Below are positions 19,168-28,610 of a stretch of DNA of 64,000 nt, in pieces. The notes under the pieces are model-generated. The model was not told the DNA's origin. It saw only the letters and a program-made list of their open reading frames with translations, and made no database searches. Source of the stretch: Stenotrophomonas sp. ZAC14D1_NAIMI4_1 (lineage in GTDB: Bacteria; Pseudomonadota; Gammaproteobacteria; Xanthomonadales; Xanthomonadaceae); contig NZ_CP026001.1 in NCBI RefSeq assembly GCF_003086775.1, positions 124,001-188,000 on the forward strand, written 5' to 3'. Positions within the stretch are counted from its first letter, which is position 1, and every line of letters begins with the position of its first letter. A program made the position numbers and the translations under genes.

Positions 19168-19418
19168 GCAGGGCTTGCAGCCCTGCACCCGCTGCAGATC
19201 AACGTCAACGTCAACGTCAAAGGCTGGCTATCCGTGGGATGGCGGGGTGGGTCCGGTGGCAGGGGACGCCGTAAACCCGTCCATGGGGGCTTGGTCGCCG
19301 CATCCATGCGGCTCACACCCCTGCCACCGGACCCACCCCGCCTTCGACAGTTTCCCGCGGCTGTGGGTGGGTGCCGATCCAGGTTCTGCTCTGGTGGGTG
19401 CCGACCGTTGGTCGGCAC
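19168..19418 (+). repeat. Composite hairpin element C (core in plus orientation)
   Basis: Same order as element A: palindrome gcagggcttgcagccctgc (19168-19186), three aacgtc hexamers (19201-19218), a hairpin with perfect 25-bp arms at 19241-19265 and 19318-19342, and a SMAG-type palindrome ending 19418. The inner hairpin is GCCGCAT-CC-ATGCGGC, different from that of A and B but still self-complementary. Arms read ggcggggtgggtccggtggc and its complement. Confidence 0.87.
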
Positions 19419-19493
19419 GGAGCGAAGCGACCGGCTTCTGCTCCTGCTCTTCTTTTCTTCTCCGTGGCTGACCGCACACGGAAACTGTCAGGG

Positions 19494-19595
19494 GTCGGGC
19501 GGGTAGGTTGCGCGGGGGTGCGAGCGCCATGGATGGCGCTCACAAGCCTCCATGGACGGATTCACGGCGTCCCCCGCGCGGCCTACCCGCCCGGC
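19494..19595 (-). repeat. Hairpin element D (core in minus orientation)
   Basis: Arms at 19494-19518 and 19571-19595 (25 bp, three mismatches, all T opposite G on the plus strand). The core holds agcgccat-gg-atggcgct and acggcgt, inverted relative to element C. The arm sequence (gggcgggtaggttgcgcggg) is unrelated to that of A, B or C except for G-richness. The palindrome-plus-hexamer end is not recognisable here. Confidence 0.8.
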
Positions 19596-19609
19596 CCACT
19601 CGCAGCGCC

Positions 19610-19632
19610 AGTCGACTAACAGTCGACTTTAC
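19610..19632 (-). repeat. Degenerate SMAG-type palindrome
   Basis: agtcgactaacagtcgact followed by ttac, resembling a reverse-oriented SMAG unit (palindrome then ctac) with one change. It lies between hairpin element D and the end of the AAA ATPase gene. The rest of 19159-19675 outside the repeats shows no gene. Confidence 0.55.
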
Positions 19633-19675
19633 CCAACCAACAGCTACGAGGGGCTCCGCCGTTGGCCGAAAACCC

Positions 19676-21160
19676 TCAGTCGTCCGCAGAAACCGTCCGC
19701 CCCGACGCCCACTCGCGCAATGCCGCCACCTGCTCGGCCATCAACACCGACAACGGCCGCGTCGCGCGGATCTCGGTCATCAGCAGCTCGGTATCCAACG
19801 GCCGCCCCTCGGCATGCGCCGAATACAGCCCCGCCACGATCGCCTGCTCGATCTCCGCGCCGGAAAACCCGTTCGCCGCCGCGGCCAGCGCCGGCAGGGC
19901 GAAATCATCCGCGTTGAGCTGGCGCCGGCCCAGGTGAAGCCGCAGCAGCTCCACCCGTACGTCCGGCGGCGGCAGGTCGACGAAGAAGATCTCGTCGAAA
20001 CGACCCTTGCGCAGCAGCTCGGCCGGCAGCTCGTGCACCTGGTTGGCGGTGGCCACGATGAACACCGGCGCCTTGCGCTCGGCCATCCAGGTCAGCAGGT
20101 GGCCCAGCACGCGGCGCGACACGCCGCCATCGTCGCCACCACTGGCCAGGCCCTTCTCGATCTCGTCCATCCACAGCACGCACGGGGCCAGCTGCTCGGC
20201 CGAGGCCAGCGCCTGGCGCAGGTTGGCTTCGGTCTCGCCGTGGTACTTGTTGTACAGCGCGCCCACGTCCAGGCGCAGCAGCGGCACGCCGAAGCCGGCC
20301 GCGGTGGCCTTGGCCAGCATCGACTTGCCGCAGCCCTGCACGCCCAGCAGCAGCATGCCGCGCGGCGGGTCCAGCCCGGCCGGGGCCGAGCCGGCGATGA
20401 AGGCCACCCGGCGCTGGTTGATCCAGCGCTTGAGCCGGTTGGCGCCGGCCACGTCGCCGAAGCGCGCGCTGTCATGTTCGAAGAACAGGTGGCCACTGCG
20501 GTTGAGCAGCTCGAACTTCAGCCGCGCCAGCTGCGGCAGGTCGTCGTCGCGCAGCGCGCCATCGGCGTAGATCAGCTGGCGGGCGATGCGGCGGGCATCG
20601 ACCAGGCTCAGGCCCTGCAGGTTCTTCAGGATCTTCTTGACCGCTTCGCTGTCCACTTCCACGCGCCGGCCGCCATGCTCGCGGGCATAGGCGTCGGCCT
20701 CCTCGCGCAGCATCTTCAGCAGGGCGTTGGCATCGGGCAGGCGCGGGTTGAACCGCACCGCCAGCGCTTCCAGTTCGGCCGGCAGCTCGACCTTGGCGCC
20801 GATCAGCACCAGTACGTGCGGCTGGCTGTGGCGGCGCTGGATCAGGTCGCGCAGCGCACGCTGGTGGCTGGCGTAGCCGAGGTAGGGGTGGAAATCGAGC
20901 AGCAGGTAGATGCCGCGCTGTTCGGCCTGGCGGATCATCTGCAGGGCAGCGCTGGCATCGGGCGGGCCGATCGCGTCGTCCTCGCGTTCCAGGTCGATGC
21001 GGCGCAGGCCCTCGGTGATCGACCAGCGGTGCAGGGCGCGCCAGACGTGCATGAGCGTCTGCCGGAACAGTTCGACGATGCGAGCTTCGTCCTGGGTCTC
21101 GATCACGATCAGGGGGGTATTGGCGCGGATCAACGCGCTCAGGTCCTGCAGTTCGCTCAT
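19676..21160 (-). CDS. Ycf46-like AAA+ ATPase
   Basis: 494 residues from the ATG at 21160 ([20 protein letters not shown]). The N-terminal third resembles a degenerate AAA fold ([21 protein letters not shown]). The C-terminal AAA module has Walker [14 protein letters not shown], Walker [12 protein letters not shown], sensor 1 [23 protein letters not shown] and the second helical domain. This matches the Ycf46 family of cyanobacteria and proteobacteria, whose client is not established in this lineage. It is divergent from the ParA-like gene, with 123 bases between the starts. Confidence 0.9.
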   Translation of the reverse strand: MSELQDLSALIRANTPLIVIETQDEARIVELFRQTLMHVWRALHRWSITEGLRRIDLEREDDAIGPPDASAALQMIRQAEQRGIYLLLDFHPYLGYASHQRALRDLIQRRHSQPHVLVLIGAKVELPAELEALAVRFNPRLPDANALLKMLREEADAYAREHGGRRVEVDSEAVKKILKNLQGLSLVDARRIARQLIYADGALRDDDLPQLARLKFELLNRSGHLFFEHDSARFGDVAGANRLKRWINQRRVAFIAGSAPAGLDPPRGMLLLGVQGCGKSMLAKATAAGFGVPLLRLDVGALYNKYHGETEANLRQALASAEQLAPCVLWMDEIEKGLASGGDDGGVSRRVLGHLLTWMAERKAPVFIVATANQVHELPAELLRKGRFDEIFFVDLPPPDVRVELLRLHLGRRQLNADDFALPALAAAANGFSGAEIEQAIVAGLYSAHAEGRPLDTELLMTEIRATRPLSVLMAEQVAALREWASGRTVSADD

Positions 21161-21211
21161 GCCGGTTCGATCCTTCGGGGGCGCCACGATAGCAAAGCCG
21201 TGGCAGATTGA

Positions 21212-21913
<702 letters not shown>

Positions 21914-21962
21914 CGCGTACGTCACCCGTTTTACTGCACCCTCACTTTCATGGAACCTCGCG

Positions 21963-22439
21963 ATGCGTGAACTGATCCTGCTGCGCCATGCCCATGCCGA
22001 ACCGGCCACCCCCGGCCAGGCCGACCTTGATCGGCCGTTGTCGCCGGTGGGTCTTGCCGAAGCCGAGGCTGCCGGCAAGTGGATGAAGGAAAACAACCTG
22101 CTGCCGGACTGCGTGCTCTGCTCGCCGTCGCGGCGCACCCGCGAGACCCTGGAAGCGGTGCTGGCGACCATCGGCTACGTGGAAAAGCGCCTCGAAGACC
22201 GCATCTACGAAGCCACCCCCGGCACCCTGGCCGCGCTCGTGGATGAGCGCCGTGACCTCGACCGGGTGCTGATCGTAGGCCACAACCCCGGCCTGGAACG
22301 GCTGGTGGCGCTGATGACCGAAGGCACCAGCAGCGATTACCGGGGCATGCCGCCGGCCGCCGTGGCCGTGCTCGGGTTCCCGCGCGAGGCGGCGATCGAG
22401 CCGGGCGTGGCCAGCCTGAATGCCTTCTGGTGGCCGTGA
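21963..22439 (+). CDS. sixA: SixA-type histidine phosphatase
   Basis: 158 residues. The histidine phosphatase RHG-like motif is LILLRHAHAEP with the catalytic His at residue 9; the second His lies in VLIVGHNPGLERL near residue 105. Length and order match SixA, the phosphohistidine phosphatase acting on His-containing phosphotransfer domains and, in E. coli, on the nitrogen phosphotransferase system. It is followed 4 bases later by the yceI-like gene, so the two are likely one transcript. Confidence 0.9.
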   Translation: MRELILLRHAHAEPATPGQADLDRPLSPVGLAEAEAAGKWMKENNLLPDCVLCSPSRRTRETLEAVLATIGYVEKRLEDRIYEATPGTLAALVDERRDLDRVLIVGHNPGLERLVALMTEGTSSDYRGMPPAAVAVLGFPREAAIEPGVASLNAFWWP

Positions 22440-22443
22440 GTCG

Positions 22444-23073
22444 ATGATCCTGGCACGGCCCGGCCGCTGCCTGCTGCCGGTGCTGCTGGCCTGCAGCCCG
22501 GCCTGGGCTGCCCCGCCACCGCCCACGCCGCTGCCGCCGGTGGAAGCACTGGCGTCGGCCACGTCGGCGCGCGTGCTGCACCTGGACCTGCAGCGTTCAC
22601 GGATCGGCTTCGAGGTGCGCACCCGCTTCGGCCAGCGCATCGAAGGGCTGTTCCCGCATTTCGACGGGCGCGTCGAAGTGCTGTCCGATGGCCGCCACCA
22701 GGTGCACCTGAAGATGTTCACCCGTTCGGTGGAGATCCCGGGCAAGGAGCGCTACACCGGCTGGATGCGCGGGCCGGAGTTCTTCGATGCCGGGCGTTAC
22801 CCGTCGGTGGAGTTCGACTCGCTGCCCTACTGGCCGGACACCATCGGTGACGGCGGCGACATCCAGGGCCGGCTCACCCTGCGCGGGGTCAGCCACCCGG
22901 AGACCCTGCGGGTGGAGAAAGCGGAATGTTCCCGACCCGGCTATGATTGCGACGTCGTCAGCCGCGGTACCGTGCAACGAGGCCGGTACGGCATGGACAG
23001 CTGGCAGCTTGCCTTGAGTGACCGAGTGACCTTCGTACTACGAGCCCGCCTGAGCGAGGCGCCGAAACCGTGA
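22444..23073 (+). CDS. YceI-family periplasmic protein
   Basis: 209 residues from the ATG at 22444. A signal peptide (MILARPGRCLLPVLLACSPA, then WAAPP) precedes the YceI domain: LDLQRSRIGFEVRTRFGQRIEG, HFDGRVEVL and the FFDAGRYPSVEFDS block, ending with the GRLTLRGVSHPETL strand. YceI proteins have a lipocalin-like fold that binds isoprenoid-type lipids. The tail overlaps the phospholipase D start by 4 bases (GTGA), so the two genes are translationally coupled, suggesting a shared role at the envelope. Confidence 0.88.
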   Translation: MILARPGRCLLPVLLACSPAWAAPPPPTPLPPVEALASATSARVLHLDLQRSRIGFEVRTRFGQRIEGLFPHFDGRVEVLSDGRHQVHLKMFTRSVEIPGKERYTGWMRGPEFFDAGRYPSVEFDSLPYWPDTIGDGGDIQGRLTLRGVSHPETLRVEKAECSRPGYDCDVVSRGTVQRGRYGMDSWQLALSDRVTFVLRARLSEAPKP

Positions 23074-25157
23074 ACCTCCTGCTGCGTGTACTGGCGCTGG
23101 CAACCGTGTTGCTGGGCAGCGGCTGCGCGTCGCTGTCGCACGCCGAGCGCGACCGTGCCCAGGCGATCGCGGTGCAGGCCCGTTCGGCCCAGGTCGACTG
23201 CCAGCGCGCCGACCGCTGCGCGCAGGATTCGCCGCTGCGGGCCCTGGCCGGCCGCGCATTCAGCGAATCGACCGAGGCGCAGCCGCTGCATTACGCCACC
23301 CTGCTCGATGAAGGCGAGGGCGCCCTGGTCGCCCGCCTGAACCTGCTGCGCAGTGCCACCCGCAGCATCGACCTGCAGACCTACATCTTCGACAAGGACG
23401 ACAGCGCCCGGCTGGTCATCGACGAACTGCTGGCCGCGTCGCGCCGCGGGGTGAAGGTGCGGGTGCTGATCGACCAGCTCTCGGCGATTTCCGACCTGGA
23501 GATCCTGGGGGCGCTGTCCGGCGCCCACCAGAACTTCGAACTGCGGGTCTACAACCCCACCTTCGGCAAGGCCCGGCTGAACTACTTCGACTATGCCGGC
23601 AGCGTGCTGTGCTGCTTCCGCCGCTTCAACCAGCGCATGCACAACAAGCTGCTGGTCATCGACGACGCGATCGGCGTGGTCGGTGGCCGCAATTACCAGG
23701 ACGATTACTACGACTGGGACCGCGAGTACAACTTCCGCGACCGCGACGTGCTGATCGCCGGCCCGGAAGCGCGCGCGATGGCCGCCAACTTCGATGCGTT
23801 CTGGCGTGCGCCGCGCAGCGTGCCTGCCGAGCGCCTCAACGATGTCGGCCGTACGCTGCTCAAGCAGGGCGTGCCGGCCATGCCACCGGCGCAGTTCCGC
23901 CGCCCCGAGCGGGTGGAGCGGGTCAGCGAGGAGGCCAACGACAGCGATTTCGTCACCCGTTCGTTCGTCGATACCGCGCTGCCGGTGCACTCGGTGCGCT
24001 ACGTGGCCGACCTGCCACGCAAGCACCGCCGCGAGCGCACGGATGCACCGCTGGCCGGCCAGCACGTCACCGAACCGCAGTTGGATGCACTCATTTCCGG
24101 CGCGCAGAAGGAAGTGATCCTGCAGACGCCGTACCTGGTGCTGTCCAAGCCGGCGCAGAAGCTGTTCCGCGAGCTGCGCAAGCGGCCCGAGCCGCCGCGC
24201 GTGGTGGTGTCCAGCAACAGCCTGGCGGCCACCGACAACCCGATCGTGTATGCGCTGTCGTACAAGTACAAGCGGCGCAACATGCGCGAACTGGGCTTCA
24301 ACATCTTCGAATACAAGCCGTTCCCGCTGGATGCGCCGGTGGACTACCGCAACCTGCTGCCCGATCCGCTGGGCAGCGGTGGCAGCGCCACGGCCGGCCA
24401 GGGCGTGCGCAACCCGCTGATCGGCGGCAGTGCGGCCGGCAGCAACGCCGGGGGCGGCGATGACGCGGCACAGGCCCCGCTGGCCGCCGCAGGCGATGAC
24501 GTGGACGCGCAGGACACGCGCCCGGCCGTGGAGCACCCGCGGCTGGGCAGCGCCTACGAAAACAGCCGCGCGCGCCGCCGTGCCGCCGGCAGCGAAGTGG
24601 AAACGCGCCTGCTGCGTACCGAGACGCGACCGTCGTTCCTGGGCAGCAAGGCCGTCAACAAGCCGCTGCCGGTCACCCGCAAGGGCGCGCGCATGGGCCT
24701 GCACGCCAAGTCGCTGGTGGTCGATCGCCGCATCGGCGTGGTCGGCACGCACAACTTCGATCCGCGCAGCGAGAACTACAACACCGAAGGCGCGGTGATC
24801 ATCGATGACCCGGTGTTCGCCGAACAGCTGGCGCAGAGCATCCTGCGCGATACCCACCCGCAGAACTCCTGGACGGTGGCGCCGCGCGCCAAGCCGCCGG
24901 TGTTGTCCGGGCTGAACTACAGCGTGGGCAAGGCCTCCGAGGCGCTGCCCATCCTCGATTTCTGGCCGTGGCGCTACGCCACCGATTACGAGTTCCAGCC
25001 CGGCGTGGACTGCCCGCAGCCGCTGCCGCGGCAGAGTCCGGATTTCCATCGCTGCTACGTGCCCGTCGGTGATTTCCCCGAAGTGAACGTCGGCCCGAAG
25101 TGGCTGCTGGTGCGCATGCTGACGGCATTCGGCGCCGGCCTCGTCCCCATTCTCTGA
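23070..25157 (+). CDS. Phospholipase D-family lipoprotein (ClsC-like cardiolipin synthase candidate)
   Basis: 695 residues from a GTG at 23070. A lipoprotein signal ends LLGSGC (Cys near residue 16). Two HKD motifs are present: HNKLLVIDD (His near 191) and HAKSLVVDR (His near 545). This is the two-HKD layout of ClsC-type cardiolipin/phosphatidylglycerol-making enzymes, and QTYIFDKDDSARLVIDELL also fits. A Gly/Ala/Asp-rich insert at about residues 430-490 (bases 24365-24545) separates the two halves and is not typical of E. coli ClsC. The gene is coupled to the yceI-like gene upstream. Confidence 0.88.
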   Translation: MNLLLRVLALATVLLGSGCASLSHAERDRAQAIAVQARSAQVDCQRADRCAQDSPLRALAGRAFSESTEAQPLHYATLLDEGEGALVARLNLLRSATRSIDLQTYIFDKDDSARLVIDELLAASRRGVKVRVLIDQLSAISDLEILGALSGAHQNFELRVYNPTFGKARLNYFDYAGSVLCCFRRFNQRMHNKLLVIDDAIGVVGGRNYQDDYYDWDREYNFRDRDVLIAGPEARAMAANFDAFWRAPRSVPAERLNDVGRTLLKQGVPAMPPAQFRRPERVERVSEEANDSDFVTRSFVDTALPVHSVRYVADLPRKHRRERTDAPLAGQHVTEPQLDALISGAQKEVILQTPYLVLSKPAQKLFRELRKRPEPPRVVVSSNSLAATDNPIVYALSYKYKRRNMRELGFNIFEYKPFPLDAPVDYRNLLPDPLGSGGSATAGQGVRNPLIGGSAAGSNAGGGDDAAQAPLAAAGDDVDAQDTRPAVEHPRLGSAYENSRARRRAAGSEVETRLLRTETRPSFLGSKAVNKPLPVTRKGARMGLHAKSLVVDRRIGVVGTHNFDPRSENYNTEGAVIIDDPVFAEQLAQSILRDTHPQNSWTVAPRAKPPVLSGLNYSVGKASEALPILDFWPWRYATDYEFQPGVDCPQPLPRQSPDFHRCYVPVGDFPEVNVGPKWLLVRMLTAFGAGLVPIL

Positions 25158-25167
25158 AGGTACCCGC

Positions 25168-25602
25168 ATGACCCAGGTGTTCCGCGAAGCCGTCTCCATC
25201 GACCAGCTCAACACGCTCAGCCGTGGCACGGCCATCGATACCCTGGGCATCACCTTCACCGCCGCCGGCGATGACTGGCTGCAGGCCACCATGCCGGTCG
25301 ACGAGCGCACCCGCCAGCCGTACGGCATCCTGCACGGCGGCGCCTCGGTGGTGCTGGCCGAGACCCTGGGCAGCAGCGCCGGCAATCTCTGCGTGGATAC
25401 CGGTAAGCAGGTCTGCGTGGGCCTGGAGATCAACGCCAACCACGTGCGCGCCGTGCGCAGCGGCGCCGTTACCGGCACCGCGCGTGCAGTGCACGTGGGC
25501 CGCAGCACCCAGCTGTGGGAAATCCGCATTGAAGACGAACAGGGCCGGCTGGTGTGCATCTCGCGGCTGACCCTGGCGGTGGTGGCCGCAGGCCACGGCT
25601 GA
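25168..25602 (+). CDS. Hotdog-fold thioesterase (PaaI/YdiI type)
   Basis: 144 residues. The family motif HGGASVVLAETLGSSAG lies near residue 50, with the catalytic Glu in AETLGS; the C-terminus has the CVGLEINANHVRAVRSG strand pattern. Homologues hydrolyse acyl-CoA or aromatic acyl-CoA (phenylacetyl-CoA, 1,4-dihydroxy-2-naphthoyl-CoA). It starts 10 bases after the phospholipase stop and ends 5 bases before the KAS III-like gene, so it belongs to the same transcription unit and could release acyl-CoA products of the lipid genes that follow. Confidence 0.9.
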   Translation: MTQVFREAVSIDQLNTLSRGTAIDTLGITFTAAGDDWLQATMPVDERTRQPYGILHGGASVVLAETLGSSAGNLCVDTGKQVCVGLEINANHVRAVRSGAVTGTARAVHVGRSTQLWEIRIEDEQGRLVCISRLTLAVVAAGHG

Positions 25603-25607
25603 GGCCG

Positions 25608-26627
25608 ATGCCCGGCCCGGCTGCCCCTGCTGCATTGCCGCTGCGGATCATCGCCAGCGGCGCCTACCTGCCACGCCAGCGCGTGCCATCGGAGCAGTTC
25701 GACCGGCGCTGGAACAAGTCGGCCGGCTGGGTCGAGCGGCACAGTGGCGTGGCCAGCCGCCGCCATGCGGCAGCCGATGAGCGCGCCTCGTGGATGGGCG
25801 CGCAGGCGGCACGGCAGGCCCTGCAGCAGGCCGCGCTGGCTGCCACCGATATCGACTGCATCGTCTCCGCCTGCGGGGTGATGGAGCAGGCCATTCCCTG
25901 CCAGGCCGTGCTGGTGCAGCGCGCCCTCGGCCTGGGCGACAGCGGCATCCCGTCCTTCGACGTCAACGCCACCTGCCTGGGCTTCGTGGTGGCGCTGGAA
26001 ATGGCCGGCAGTCTGCTGGCGCTGGGCCGCTACCGCCGCGTGCTGATCGTCTGCAGCGATGTTCCCAGTGCCGGCCTCGACCCGGACGATCTGCTGACCG
26101 CACCGCTGTTCGGCGATGGCGCGGTGGCGATGCTGGTTGAACGCGCCGCCGACGGCGCGGCCTCGGCGCTGCTGGCGACCCGCCTGCGCACCTATGGCGA
26201 CGGCGCCGGACTGTGCCAGGTGCCGACCTGTGGCACCGGCATGCGCCTGTTCGATGATGTCGATGCCTACCGCGCGGCCCACCATTTCCAGATGCAGGGC
26301 AAGGCGCTGTACCGCGAAGCCGCGCGGCGCCTGCCCGGCTTCCTGCAGGACCTGCTGGACAGCGCCGGCACCGCGCTGGACGCGTGCGATGTGATCGTGC
26401 CGCACCAGGCCAGCGGCCAGGCCCTGGACCACCTGCAGCGCGTGCTGGGCCTGCCGCCGCAGCGGCTGGTGCGCATCCTGCGCGAGCACGGCAACCAGCT
26501 GGCAGCGTCGTTGCCGATGGCCCTGCACCAGGCGCTCATCGACGGTTGCCTGCCGCGCGGCGGCCAGGCCCTGCTGATCGGCACCGGCGCCGGCCTGGCG
26601 CTGGGCGGCGCGGTACTGCGCTACTGA
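25608..26627 (+). CDS. KAS III-like beta-ketoacyl synthase
   Basis: 339 residues from the ATG at 25608. The thiolase-fold active site is complete: Cys 123 in VNATCLGFVVALE, His 266 in VPHQASGQALD and Asn 296 in EHGNQLAASLP. It resembles FabH/OleA-type enzymes that condense acyl-CoA or acyl-ACP. No fabD, fabG or acpP is nearby, so this is not the housekeeping FabH locus. Its stop overlaps the start of the epimerase-like gene by 1 base (TGATG). Together with the epimerase and metallo-hydrolase it may form a dedicated lipid pathway; the olefin genes oleB and oleC are absent. Confidence 0.85.
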   Translation: MPGPAAPAALPLRIIASGAYLPRQRVPSEQFDRRWNKSAGWVERHSGVASRRHAAADERASWMGAQAARQALQQAALAATDIDCIVSACGVMEQAIPCQAVLVQRALGLGDSGIPSFDVNATCLGFVVALEMAGSLLALGRYRRVLIVCSDVPSAGLDPDDLLTAPLFGDGAVAMLVERAADGAASALLATRLRTYGDGAGLCQVPTCGTGMRLFDDVDAYRAAHHFQMQGKALYREAARRLPGFLQDLLDSAGTALDACDVIVPHQASGQALDHLQRVLGLPPQRLVRILREHGNQLAASLPMALHQALIDGCLPRGGQALLIGTGAGLALGGAVLRY

Positions 26628-27649
26628 TGCGCACGGTCCTGGTCACCGGCGCCAGTGGCTTCATCGGCCAGCATGTCGCGCTCGCGCTGGCGGCGCAGGG
26701 TTGGCAGGTGCGTGGCAGCGGGCGCGATGCGCGCCGGCTGCAGGCGCTGGCCGCGCACGGTATCCAGACCGCCAGTGCCGACCTCGCCCACGATGCGCTG
26801 GCGCCGCTGCTGCAGGGCTGCGATGCGGTCGTGCACTGCGCCGCAATGTCGCAACCCTGGGGCACGGCGGCCGCTTTCCAGCGGGCGAACGTGCTGGCCA
26901 CCACCCGCCTGCTGCAGGCCGCACAGGCGGCCGGCGTCGCCCGCCTGGTCCACCTGGGCTCGCCCAGCATCTACTTCCGCTTTGCCGACCAGTACGGCGT
27001 GGATGAACGCTTCCAGCCGCCACGCCGCTGGATCACCGACTACGCCCGCAGCAAATGGGAATCGGAAGTGGCCGTGGCCGCTGCCGCACGCCAGGGGCTG
27101 CACACCGTGGTGCTGCGCCCGCGCGCGGTGTTCGGGCCGGGCGACCGCGCGATCCTGCCGCGCCTGCTGGCGGTGGCCGCCAGCGGCCGTTTCCCGCTGA
27201 TCCACGGCGGCCGCGCGCTGATCGACGTCACCCCCATCGACGATGCAGTGCAGGCGGTGGGCCTGGCGCTGCAGGCCGATGCGCGCTGCAGCGGGCGCGC
27301 CTACAACATCAGTGCCGGCACGCCGCTGCACGTGCATGCGCTGGTCAATGGCCTGTTCGAGGCGATGGACCTGCAGGTGCGCCTGCGCACGGTGCCGCGC
27401 ACGCTGGCACTGGCAGCGGCGGGGATGGCCGAGACCGTGGCCCGCCTGCGGCCCGGGCGCCCCGAGCCGCGCCTGACCCGCTATGGCGTGGGCGTGCTGG
27501 GCTATTCGCAGACCTTGGACATCAGCGCGGCGCGGCGTGACCTCGGCTACGACCCGCGCACCGGCGTGCAGGCGGCCCTGCAGGCCTTCGCCACGCATTG
27601 GAAGCTGCACGCCTGCAACCAGCACGGGGGCACCGATGGCACGGCTTGA
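26627..27649 (+). CDS. NAD(P)-dependent epimerase/dehydratase-family short-chain dehydrogenase
   Basis: 340 residues from the ATG at 26627. The dinucleotide site is VTGASGFIGQHVALALAAQG (residues 5-24), with the active-site pattern DYARSKWESEV (Tyr-x3-Lys near residue 139) and the DVTPIDDAVQAVGLAL substrate-loop block near 200. It is of the OleD/3-beta-hydroxysteroid dehydrogenase type of extended SDR. Coupled to the KAS III-like gene upstream, it is a plausible reductase of a beta-keto acyl product, as OleD is in long-chain olefin synthesis. The last 14 bases overlap the next start. Confidence 0.85.
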   Translation: MRTVLVTGASGFIGQHVALALAAQGWQVRGSGRDARRLQALAAHGIQTASADLAHDALAPLLQGCDAVVHCAAMSQPWGTAAAFQRANVLATTRLLQAAQAAGVARLVHLGSPSIYFRFADQYGVDERFQPPRRWITDYARSKWESEVAVAAAARQGLHTVVLRPRAVFGPGDRAILPRLLAVAASGRFPLIHGGRALIDVTPIDDAVQAVGLALQADARCSGRAYNISAGTPLHVHALVNGLFEAMDLQVRLRTVPRTLALAAAGMAETVARLRPGRPEPRLTRYGVGVLGYSQTLDISAARRDLGYDPRTGVQAALQAFATHWKLHACNQHGGTDGTA

Positions 27650-28469
27650 GTGGGAACTGATCGAGGCTGGCCACTGCATGCACCCGCAGCGCGCCGTCCG
27701 CCAGGGCGCCAGCTGGCACCGCTGCGAATTCCCCGCGCTGGTGGCCCTGCTGCACCACCCGCAGCGCGGGCCGATCCTGTTCGATACGGGCTACTCGGAC
27801 GCGTTCCTGCAGGCGACCGCGCGCTTCCCGGAGCGCCTCTACCGCTGGGTCACGCCGGTGCACCTGGGCCCGGGCCAGAGCGTGCACGCGCAGCTGCAGC
27901 AGCGCGGCATCGCCGCGGCCGACATCGGCCTGGTGGTGCTCTCGCACCTGCATGGTGACCATGTCGGTGGCGTGCTCGATTTCCCCGGGGTGCCGCTGCT
28001 GTGTTCGCGCGCGGCATGGCAGGACCAGGCCGCGCGCGGGCGCCTGCGCGCGCTCAGCGTGGGCCTGCTGCCGGCGCTGACCCGCGATGCGGCGCCACGC
28101 ATGGGCTGGTTGGAAAGCCTGCCGGAGGTGGACCTGCCGCGCCCCTTCGATGTTTTTGGCCGCGGACGCGACGTGCTGGGTGACCGCAGCCTGCTGGCGG
28201 TGCCGCTGCCCGGCCACGCGGTGGGCCAGCATGGCCTGCTGTTCGAAGGTGCCGATGGCCGCCCCGTGTTCCTGGTGGCCGACGCGGCCTGGTCCAGCGC
28301 TGCCATCACCGATGGCGTACCACCACCGCGCCTGGTGACCGCCCTGCTGGGCCACACCGCCACTTACCGGCAGACCCTGCAGCGGCTGCAGCACACCCAG
28401 CGCCAGGTCAGCGACCTGCAGCTGGTGCCGGCCCATTGCGGCCTGTGGCGGCCCCCGGCCAACAGGTAG
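27636..28469 (+). CDS. Metallo-beta-lactamase-fold hydrolase
   Basis: 277 residues. The metal-binding motif is LSHLHGDHVGG (His 104, His 106, Asp 108, His 109), with later conserved His in PLPGHAVGQHGLLF near residue 198 and Asp in FLVADAAW. It belongs to the glyoxalase II/lactonase-like branch. It starts inside the end of the epimerase gene. The stop codon TAG is part of the GTAG of a SMAG repeat at 28466. In the KAS III-epimerase-MBL set it could hydrolyse a lactone or thioester intermediate; that is inference. Confidence 0.87.
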   Translation: MARLEWELIEAGHCMHPQRAVRQGASWHRCEFPALVALLHHPQRGPILFDTGYSDAFLQATARFPERLYRWVTPVHLGPGQSVHAQLQQRGIAAADIGLVVLSHLHGDHVGGVLDFPGVPLLCSRAAWQDQAARGRLRALSVGLLPALTRDAAPRMGWLESLPEVDLPRPFDVFGRGRDVLGDRSLLAVPLPGHAVGQHGLLFEGADGRPVFLVADAAWSSAAITDGVPPPRLVTALLGHTATYRQTLQRLQHTQRQVSDLQLVPAHCGLWRPPANR

Positions 28470-28489
28470 AGCCGAGCCCACGCTCGGCT
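28466..28489 (+). repeat. SMAG palindrome providing the stop codon of the MBL gene
   Basis: GTAG at 28466-28469 followed by the palindrome agccgagcccacgctcggct. The TAG at 28467-28469 is the stop codon of the metallo-hydrolase. The 120 bases from here to the acyltransferase start show nothing else that I recognise. Confidence 0.75.
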
Positions 28490-28610
28490 GCGCTTCGCGA
28501 CCCGCCAGCCCCGCCAACAGGACACCGTGTTCCCGCCCATGGCCGCGGTCAATAGGACTTATGGCCAGAATCGGCTGGCAGCCGCTGCAGCCCTCCGGTA
28601 TCGTGCGCGG

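Noticed and set aside
22941..26528. 1195-codon open frame on the minus strand
   Set aside because: Lies antisense across YceI, phospholipase D, thioesterase and KAS III genes, all of which have catalytic motifs.
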